Shown here one piece after another: positions 8,292 to 13,081 of a DNA stretch of 13,081 nt. Made by a program: the position numbers and the translations under genes. This DNA comes from CAZTHK01 sp964613215. Lineage in GTDB: Bacteria > Krumholzibacteriota > Krumholzibacteriia > Krumholzibacteriales > CAZTHK01. The notes under the pieces were generated by a model that was given only the letters and a program-made list of their open reading frames with translations, had not been told where the DNA came from and made no database searches. Each line of letters starts with the position of its first letter. Position 1 is the first letter of the stretch. Location: NCBI GenBank assembly GCA_964613215.1, contig CAZTHK010000038.1, positions 1 to 13,081 on the forward strand, read 5' to 3'.

Positions 8292-10084
8292 TACATAGAA
8301 AGTATTGGTACATTCTTGTTTTTTCACTGGCCATGGTGATCTATTCCACCGGGGCGGCAGGGGATGAGAACAGTGTCAGGTGGACGGCAAAAAGCATCGA
8401 AATAAAGGGCAACCATACCTTTGACGATAATCGGCTGAAAGCTGTCATGGTTACCAGAGCATCCGGATGGTTCATCTCCGGGAAGTTTCACCCCGCCGTC
8501 TTCAGGGAGGATCTCTCCGATCTGGAAGAATTCTATCATCAGAACGGATACCTGGAAGCTCAAATTTCCGATACCACCATAACCCGCAACAGGGAAGAGC
8601 ACACCCTTGACATCTCACTGGAGATCGATGAGGGGCCGGTCACCCTGGTGGAGGGCATTGCCCTTTTCGGAAACAGGACCTTTTCGGATTCCACCCTGTT
8701 GAGCTTTCTCGAACTCAGCAGGGGTGAACCCTTCCGGCTACCATCACTTCAGGAGGGAATGATATCGATAGCCTCCTTCTATGCCGACCGGGGTTACCTG
8801 GATGCCTCGGTCACACCCGAGACCAAGAGGAACCGGGAGGCCCGCCGTGTCCTGATCGACCTGATGATCACCGAGGGAGAACAGATGACCATATCGGATA
8901 TCCGGATCGAAGGGCTGGTCAAGACAAAGCCATGGGTGGTGGAGCGTGAATTAAACTTCCGGAAGGGTGAAGTAATCTCCCACAGCAAATTGATGACATC
9001 GCAAAAGCAGCTCTACCTCACCGGACTGTTCCGGAGTGTGATAATAAGTCCGGAGAAACGGTCGGGGGCCGGCCCGGGAAAACGTACTGTGGTAATCCGG
9101 GTGGAGGAAAAACTCAACAGCATGTTCACCTTTTCAGCCGGATACGGATCTGTGGAGAAGGTAATGGGCGAAACGGAACTTTCCTTCAATAATCTCCTGG
9201 GAACAGGACGCCGGATAGGGATCAGGTTGCAGGCCAACTTCATAGAGAGAAAAGTGGAAGGATCCTTCTCCCAGCCCCGCCTGCTGGGCAGCCGCTTTAC
9301 CACCGATGTCAATCTGTTCCTGAACTACCAGAACCAGCCCGGCTTCGATGTAACCGGGTACGGGGGATTGTTGACCCTGGGCCGGCAGCTGCAGGAACAC
9401 AGCCGCCTGATGATTCGTTACCGCCACGAAAACCAGAGGTTGAATAATGTAGAAACCGCCGATCCGCCGGAAGAGCTGGATCCCCGCATCCGGAGCATGA
9501 CCCTGGATTTCAGCATGGACACCCGGGACAACCTCTTCAATTCCACCAGGGGCTGGTTCCTGGGAGCATCCTACGAGCTGGCCGGTGCCTTTCTCCAGGG
9601 CACCGACGCATTCAACCGTGCCACTGCGGATGTGAGATGGTTCCATCCCCTCCGTTTCAATACCATCCTGGCCACCTCTCTCAAGGCCGGCTGGGTGGAT
9701 ATCCTGGGCTCTTCGGGCTCCATTCCCATAAATGAGCTGTTCTACACCGGCGGTCCCAACTCCATCCGCGGCTTCGAATACCGCAGGGCCGGCCCGCTGG
9801 ACAGGAAGGGCCAGCCCCTGGGCGGAAAGTTCATGCTGGTCTGGAATGGTGAAATCCGGCAGAGTGTATGGAGGTGGATCGGGGTTGCCGCATTCCTTGA
9901 TGCAGGCAGTGTATGGAGGAGCACAGAAGATGTGGGATGGGAGGGTATCCGCTACGCCCTTGGCCCGGGAATCCGGGTAAATTCGCCCATAGGAATAGCC
10001 CGCCTGGATGCCGGCTTCAATCCCGATCCCAGGGAGGGAGAGGACAGGGTCCGGTACAACTTCAGCATGGGGCATGCGTTCTGA
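8288..10084 (+). CDS. tamA: Omp85-family outer-membrane protein with three POTRA domains (TamA/BamA-like)
   Basis: A 598-residue protein with a signal peptide (MIHRKYWYILVFSLAMVIYSTGAAG). Three POTRA-type repeats follow at roughly residues 33-113, 114-193 and 194-275, each with the strand-helix-helix-strand pattern and G-N/G-L turns (SIEIKGNHTF, GIALFGNRTF, DIRIEGLVKT) and the Y-x-x-x-GY(L) element (FYHQNGYLEA, FYADRGYLDA, LYLTGLFRSV). The rest is a 16-strand-type barrel with the conserved Omp85 lid-lock motif as GGPNSIRGFEYRRAGP near residue 490 and a C-terminal aromatic (GHAF). Size and three POTRA domains match TamA (577 residues, three POTRA) better than BamA (usually five). The start overlaps the tamB stop (ATGA), so both are expected to be made together and to form one envelope complex. 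A BamA paralogue cannot be excluded, so the symbol is by context. Confidence 0.88.
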   Translation: MIHRKYWYILVFSLAMVIYSTGAAGDENSVRWTAKSIEIKGNHTFDDNRLKAVMVTRASGWFISGKFHPAVFREDLSDLEEFYHQNGYLEAQISDTTITRNREEHTLDISLEIDEGPVTLVEGIALFGNRTFSDSTLLSFLELSRGEPFRLPSLQEGMISIASFYADRGYLDASVTPETKRNREARRVLIDLMITEGEQMTISDIRIEGLVKTKPWVVERELNFRKGEVISHSKLMTSQKQLYLTGLFRSVIISPEKRSGAGPGKRTVVIRVEEKLNSMFTFSAGYGSVEKVMGETELSFNNLLGTGRRIGIRLQANFIERKVEGSFSQPRLLGSRFTTDVNLFLNYQNQPGFDVTGYGGLLTLGRQLQEHSRLMIRYRHENQRLNNVETADPPEELDPRIRSMTLDFSMDTRDNLFNSTRGWFLGASYELAGAFLQGTDAFNRATADVRWFHPLRFNTILATSLKAGWVDILGSSGSIPINELFYTGGPNSIRGFEYRRAGPLDRKGQPLGGKFMLVWNGEIRQSVWRWIGVAAFLDAGSVWRSTEDVGWEGIRYALGPGIRVNSPIGIARLDAGFNPDPREGEDRVRYNFSMGHAF

Positions 10085-10206
10085 GATTAGTTATATCGTT
10101 ATCAACCCACTTCCTGCCTGCACCGATACACAAATGGCATTGTGTCTATTCAATCCCGCCAGCCCACAATCCAGCTTCTGCCTGCAGGGGAGTATCCTGC
10201 CGGGCA

Positions 10207-10255
10207 ATTGACTTTTTTCCAGTTCCGACGTCGAAACTAACTGTCTTATAAATTT
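10207..10255. repeat. Repeat copy 1 with CGACGTCG palindromic core
   Basis: Begins ATTGACTTTTTTCCAGTTCC and continues through AAACTAACTGTCTTATAA. Its centre AGTTCCGACGTCGAAACT (10221-10238) is a near-palindrome around a perfect CGACGTCG. It matches copy 2 at about three quarters of positions. Confidence 0.7.
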
Positions 10256-10286
10256 CCAGGAACAAACTTAACCAGAATTGAAACAA

Positions 10287-10335
10287 ATTGACTTAATTCC
10301 AGTTCCAGTGATGAAACCAACTGTCAGATAAGTTG
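10287..10335. repeat. Repeat copy 2, decayed palindrome
   Basis: Begins ATTGACTTAATTCCAGTTCC and ends in AAACCAACTGTCAGATAAG. The shared AGTTCC block starts exactly 80 bases after that of copy 1. The arms are kept but the palindromic centre is not. Confidence 0.7.
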
Positions 10336-10346
10336 CTTCGGGTGGA

Positions 10347-10390
10347 TTTAATTCAACTCCAGTTCCGGCGCCGGAACTGATATTATAATA
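10347..10390. repeat. Repeat copy 3 with a perfect 20-bp palindrome
   Basis: The block at 10360-10379, CAGTTCCGGCGCCGGAACTG, is its own exact reverse complement. It is preceded by TTTAATTCAACTC, related to the TTAATTC of copy 2. AGTTCC begins 60 bases after that of copy 2. The right part (ATATTATAATAACC) differs from the other copies. Confidence 0.75.
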
Positions 10391-10502
10391 ACCAACGTCG
10401 CCATTAATCAGGAAAGTTCACTATATCATGGTTTAGATATATGCAATAGCCGGATTGCCCAAGCAGTCCCGGATACCTATGGATCGTATAATAATATCGT
10501 TT

Positions 10503-10892
10503 CTAAATCGGGTGGTTGATAATTCCAAGAACAATTCGGATAAGATATGCCATCAATACCGAATAGGTCAGATTTACAATTGTGCCGCCTAAATAGTATC
10601 GGGAATCACGCCTTATGTCATCGCTGCGAATTATAGTCTTGGCTGTAAATATCAGGGCAAGTCCTGTGACAGCATTTGATAGAATTAACGTTATTGCCAG
10701 AATGTTTTCACACTTTCCGATTATCCGTCCAAGATTAATATCAATTATTACAGATTGGCTTGGGTCAATTTCTTTCATCTTTTGAGACCTCATAATAAGC
10801 CCCACGACGAAACCGCTTGTTAAAATTGTGAATAAGTATCCTATAAGTACAATCATGTACTTTGTAAAATCTATATTATTCATGATCTCCAT
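10503..10892 (-). CDS. Small membrane protein, likely SatD partner (DUF3307 C-terminal-like)
   Basis: About 129 residues with three predicted membrane segments, near 12-34, 62-83 and 98-124. The stretch from GRIIGKCENILAITLIL through GLALIFTAKTIIRSDD to SRYYLGGTIVN resembles, from memory, the C-terminal part of DUF3307 membrane proteins commonly encoded beside SatD: a G-x-x-E start, an AKS/T-I-x-R motif, then a Y-x-x-GT motif. The N-terminal DUF3307 domain itself is absent. The start is uncertain. ATG 10892 has AGGA nine bases upstream, and ATG 10883 has GGAG three bases upstream and overlaps the satD stop; either gives coupling to satD. No catalytic residues are seen and the function is unknown. 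The gene is AT-rich relative to the left half of the window. Confidence 0.75.
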   Translation of the reverse strand: MEIMNNIDFTKYMIVLIGYLFTILTSGFVVGLIMRSQKMKEIDPSQSVIIDINLGRIIGKCENILAITLILSNAVTGLALIFTAKTIIRSDDIRRDSRYYLGGTIVNLTYSVLMAYLIRIVLGIINHPI

Positions 10893-11577
10893 TTTTCGTT
10901 GTCCTGTCATCTGGAAACTCATATGAATTTCTCTCACAGCCCATTAATATTTTTTCAATTGTATTTTCAGCCCTTTTGATAGCTTTCAAATGGGCTGATA
11001 TCAATGCATCGGAAACCGCCTGCTGGGTTATTCCAAGGTCCCGGGCTGTTCTTTCCTGATGTTTGTGGATTTCATAGAGCTTTGCGACATTTCTCTGGTG
11101 AGGTGTCCATTCAGAGCGGATAATATCTACTAGATTTACAAGATCATTGAGACATTGATTATATCCTCTGTATGCAGATCCCAGATCAAAGAGATAACGC
11201 AGGTTATTATATCTTGCTTTTTTTATCAGGTCTGCAGCTTTATGAAACGCGGGGCCGTCCATTTTCGCAGCATTTCTGCTATCCAGGCCGATATCTATAA
11301 TACCCCTAACGATTGCAAAACGGAACTGATATTTTTTCATGAGCGTGTTTATTTCATGACATATTTTGTAACTGCTGTCCAGTCGATTAAGTACGCCTGA
11401 CAATTCATCCATCCCCCTGGTAAGAATAATAGGAGCAAAAAATTCATTTTCAAATTGGCTGTTTACAGAATCAAGAGCTGATTGTATATGTAGTGATATC
11501 TTTCCTCGATCGGGTATATCCCGGGATTTTATTAAATCAGCTATTATTATGGTAAATATGTTTTTATTTTCTGTCAT
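10876..11577 (-). CDS. satD: SatD-family protein with C-terminal helix-turn-helix
   Basis: A 233-residue protein starting at ATG 11577; an upstream in-frame ATG at 11616 falls inside the inverted repeats and is unlikely. N-terminal FTIIIADLIKSRDI (8-21) and the central block FRFAIVRGIIDIGLDS with MDGPAFHKA (86-114) are SatD-family hallmarks. Residues about 158-203 form a sigma-region-4-like helix-turn-helix (WTPHQRNVAKLYEIHKHQ, then ARDLGITQQAVSDAL), suggesting DNA binding. In Streptococcus mutans SatD is linked to acid tolerance, but the biochemical role of the family is not settled. The gene is followed by an overlapping small membrane-protein gene, fitting the usual SatD plus membrane-partner pair. 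CTTGT/ACAAG inverted repeats around its promoter could be an autoregulatory operator. No signal peptide is seen, so it should be cytosolic. Confidence 0.85.
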   Translation of the reverse strand: MTENKNIFTIIIADLIKSRDIPDRGKISLHIQSALDSVNSQFENEFFAPIILTRGMDELSGVLNRLDSSYKICHEINTLMKKYQFRFAIVRGIIDIGLDSRNAAKMDGPAFHKAADLIKKARYNNLRYLFDLGSAYRGYNQCLNDLVNLVDIIRSEWTPHQRNVAKLYEIHKHQERTARDLGITQQAVSDALISAHLKAIKRAENTIEKILMGCERNSYEFPDDRTTKNGDHE

Positions 11578-11593
11578 ATTACTAACATATAAA

Positions 11594-11686
11594 CTTGTAA
11601 TTAAAAATACAAGCATTAATACCTGTTACTTATTTTGTAGACAAACTAATATGCTTGTATTTATCAATACTAGTTAATAAGCTTGT
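11594..11686. repeat. Inverted-repeat cluster (CTTGT/ACAAG half-sites) upstream of satD
   Basis: Four half-sites are present: CTTGTA (11594-11599), TACAAG (11608-11613), CTTGTA (11654-11659) and CTTGT (11682-11686). AAATACAAGCAT (11605-11616) and ATGCTTGTATTT (11651-11662) are a perfect 12-bp inverted pair. CTTGTA-N8-TACAAG (11594-11613) is a second, tighter pair. They bracket the predicted -35/-10, as operators do. Confidence 0.6.
11616..11644 (-). promoter_or_regulatory. Candidate satD promoter
   Basis: On the minus strand, TTGTCT (11644-11639) and TATTAA (11621-11616) are 17 bases apart; each matches the sigma70 consensus at four of six positions. The start of transcription would fall within the inverted repeat closest to satD, with a leader of about 30 bases. 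Confidence 0.45.
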
Positions 11687-11792
11687 TTTGTTAATCTAAT
11701 TAATTATAATGATTGATTTCATTGCCCCTTCCTCCACATTATCACCATAGAAGTATTCCGGAAATTAGTGAGTAACAGAATGCGATCACTTC

Positions 11793-12506
11793 TTATCTCC
11801 TATAACGCTCCAGCTTATGCTTCCTCTTTTGCCAATCCGGCAATACTCTGTTGAGCAGCCGGTAAAATCTGGAATCGTGATGGGGATATTTTATATGGCA
11901 CAGCTCATGGATAATCACGTAGTCGATACAATATTTCGGATGTTTGATCAATTCCGGATTCAACAGTATCTGCCCTCCCTCCGAATAACTGCCCCAGCGC
12001 TTCTCCATCCTGTATAGTTTGAAGCCGGAAGCAACGATGCCATACTTCTTCAAAGAGGAGCCGCAGTAGTTGAATCTCCCGGAAAACTTCATCCTGGCGT
12101 GTTCCCTGTACCACTCCCACAGAAGTTTTCTGACCCGCTCAGGATCACCTTTACTATGAGTGTTGATATGAATATACCGTCCCTTCATCTTAACCGTCTC
12201 AGGTGTATCCGCAGGCACCTGGTTAACCCGGAGAAGATAACGTCTTCCCAGGTATAGATGTGTCTCCCCGCTGACATATTCGAAATTATCGTTTCCCTTC
12301 TCGAACCTGGAAAATCTCCTCTTCTGCCTTTGGATCCAGCGGGCTCTTTTCCTTATCTTTCCTTCGATTTTTTCGATGCCGGCGCCGGCGGGTGCAGTCA
12401 CCCATACCGTTTGATCGGGATAGACCGCTATAGCCATGGTCTTTCTATCCGAATAGGTAAGATTGTAGGGAATGGTCTTTTCGCCGTATTCTACTTCACC
12501 TTGCAC
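11793..12506 (-). CDS. YgjP-type (DUF45) zinc metallopeptidase
   Basis: A 237-residue protein, the usual size for the YgjP/DUF45 family. The zinc motif HELCH lies at about residues 200-204 with downstream histidines in YPHHDSRFYRLL, and the family block MEKRWGSYSEGGQILLNPEL (about 167-186) precedes it. The N-terminal half is the typical strand-rich DUF45 region with VWVTAPAG, RARWIQRQKRRF and GETHLYLGRRY. No signal peptide or membrane segment is seen, so it is cytosolic. GTG 12506 is chosen because AAAGGA ends eight bases before it; a TTG at 12509 is the alternative and there is a stop just upstream. The start overlaps the end of the hsdR stub (stop at 12496-12498). YgjP-family genes are commonly found directly after hsdR in type I restriction loci, and the role there is unclear. 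Confidence 0.88.
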   Translation of the reverse strand: MQGEVEYGEKTIPYNLTYSDRKTMAIAVYPDQTVWVTAPAGAGIEKIEGKIRKRARWIQRQKRRFSRFEKGNDNFEYVSGETHLYLGRRYLLRVNQVPADTPETVKMKGRYIHINTHSKGDPERVRKLLWEWYREHARMKFSGRFNYCGSSLKKYGIVASGFKLYRMEKRWGSYSEGGQILLNPELIKHPKYCIDYVIIHELCHIKYPHHDSRFYRLLNRVLPDWQKRKHKLERYRR

Positions 12507-12732
12507 CAAAGGATTCCTTTGCCGTTATCACCGTATTCATGATCCTTTCGATCACATCGAAATCTCTCGGTACGCCCAGGTCATTGAAGAATTCGATCAG
12601 GTAATCCTCCATCCCGTTCTTCATCCTGTCCTTCACATCCGGATTGTTCTGCCAGTCGACGATGATCAGATCATCAAGTATCCTGACACTTTTAGGATAG
12701 GTGGAAAACTTCGTGGGACAGTTGCGATAGTA
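12496..12732 (-). pseudogene. hsdR: 3' remnant of a type I restriction hsdR gene
   Basis: A minus-strand frame open from 12732 to the TGA at 12498-12496 ends in a sequence typical of HsdR C-termini: SVRILDDLIIVDWQNNPD, then VKDRMKNGMEDYL and IERIMNTVITAKESFGAR. In that family a VDW-x-x-N-x-x-V block and an M-K-x-x-I-E-D-Y-L helix close the protein. Only about 65 residues remain out of the usual 800-1000. Upstream there is a stop (12733-12735) and no HsdR motor or nuclease sequence. The likely break is around 12690-12735. The identification rests on a short stretch and the following YgjP gene, which supports it. Confidence 0.6.
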
Positions 12733-12749
12733 TCACAGGCTCGCGTCTG

Positions 12750-13028
12750 TCAGAACATGATACCGCAGTCATATTCCAGGAGTATCGTCGTGTCGCATCT
12801 CTCTATAGTGTGCGGAGGCTCCAGGGTGACATGGTATCGACCTTCCATCAGTCCGCCCCATTTCGAGAATCTAGCGATCTTGAAGATGGCGAACCCGTCC
12901 TCGTACACGACAGTAGGAGACAAATCGTAGTCTTTCAACTTTCTGACCAATCTCTTCAGATCGTCTACATTGATATGTTCTCGTTTTTCGATCTTCAGGA
13001 TATGATTGACGAGGGCTTCATAGCTGAA
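12750..13028 (-). pseudogene. Unrecognised gene fragment cut by the putative IS end
   Basis: A 92-codon open frame reading leftwards from the putative IS boundary to TGA 12752-12750. It begins FSYEALVNHILKIEKREHIN, contains LKRLVRKLKDYDLSPTVVYE and GGLMEGRYHVTLEPPHTIER, and ends LLEYDCGIMF. It has no ATG and no good ribosome-binding site; a TTG at 12950 is the only plausible internal start. It looks like the C-terminal part of a soluble protein. I do not recognise the family. It could belong to the same broken defence locus as the hsdR stub. Confidence 0.45.
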
Positions 13029-13081
13029 TGTAGATTCCGGATCAAACCTGCCACCTATTCCGGAAATAACCTGCCACCCAT
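13029..13081. mobile_element. Putative outer end of an IS21-type insertion sequence
   Basis: Starting with TGTAGATTCCGG at 13029, the last 53 bases hold a tandem pattern: ATTCCGGATCAAACCTGCCACC (13033-13054), then ATTCCGGAAATAACCTGCCACC (13056-13077), units 23 bases apart. Terminal TG(T) and multiple ATTCCGG...TGCCACC repeats resemble the multiple terminal repeats of IS21-family elements. The interior would lie to the right, off the window, so no transposase is seen. Confidence 0.5.

Larger units (their letters stand above)
10085..10502. other. Intergenic region between convergent genes, carrying repeats
   Basis: The genes on both sides end here, so no promoter is required. The region is AT-rich with GC-rich palindromic islands. 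It contains three related repeat copies (listed separately) and a small hairpin ACACAA/TTGTGT near 10128-10145. No ORF with a ribosome-binding site and no T-tailed terminator was found. Confidence 0.5.

Noticed and set aside
9134..10075. Minus-strand 313-codon ORF opposite the Omp85 gene
   Set aside because: The plus-strand frame has POTRA and Omp85 motifs throughout. The antisense frame is low-complexity Gly/Pro-rich with no family signature.
10207..10390. CRISPR array
   Set aside because: Only three diverged copies, repeat-unit spacing of 80 and 60 bases, palindromic centres that vary between copies, and no cas genes.
12472..12930. Plus-strand ORF of 152 codons across the hsdR stub
   Set aside because: The opposite strand carries the recognisable HsdR tail and the YgjP start; this frame has no domain or ribosome-binding site.

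Overview
The window comes from a Gram-negative (diderm) bacterium. It encodes a TonB-dependent outer-membrane receptor, a TamB/AsmA-type translocation protein and an Omp85 barrel protein, and several products with Sec signal peptides. The phylum cannot be fixed from the sequence. The GC-rich, glycine- and proline-rich coding style and the tamB-before-tamA order do not look like Enterobacteria, and an FCB-type or other environmental diderm is only a guess. The left 10 kb looks like ordinary chromosome. The right 3 kb is more AT-rich and looks like accessory DNA.

Layout. Positions 1-83 (minus) hold the first 27 codons of an exported protein that runs off the left edge, followed by about 500 bases with no gene. 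A minus-strand gene (587-1948) encodes an exported two-domain protein: a nucleoside-hydrolase-like domain joined by a Cys/Gly/His-rich linker to an FmdE-type domain. Diverging from it across 279 bases is a TonB-dependent receptor gene (2228-4147). Next, behind a good sigma70-type promoter, come a tamB-like gene (4419-8291) and a three-POTRA Omp85/TamA-like gene (8288-10084). These two overlap by ATGA and should be translationally coupled. Their products probably form an inner- to outer-membrane envelope machine.

From 10085 to 10502, between convergent gene ends, lie three related repeats, one with a perfect 20-bp palindrome. Then come two overlapping minus-strand genes: a SatD-family protein with a C-terminal helix-turn-helix, and a small membrane protein resembling only the C-terminal part of the usual DUF3307 partner of SatD. 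Upstream of satD is a set of CTTGT/ACAAG inverted repeats spanning its likely promoter. Further right, a YgjP-type metallopeptidase gene (minus) overlaps the 3' stub of a type I restriction hsdR gene. Beyond it are an unrecognised gene fragment and, at the right edge, what looks like the outer end of an IS21-type insertion sequence starting near 13029. The right end thus looks like a restriction-modification locus broken by rearrangement or insertion.

The most interesting items are the exported nucleoside-hydrolase/FmdE fusion paired with a TonB receptor whose plug carries a Cys/His/Met cluster, the palindromic repeats at 10207-10390, and the SatD pair with its short partner and operator-like repeats.
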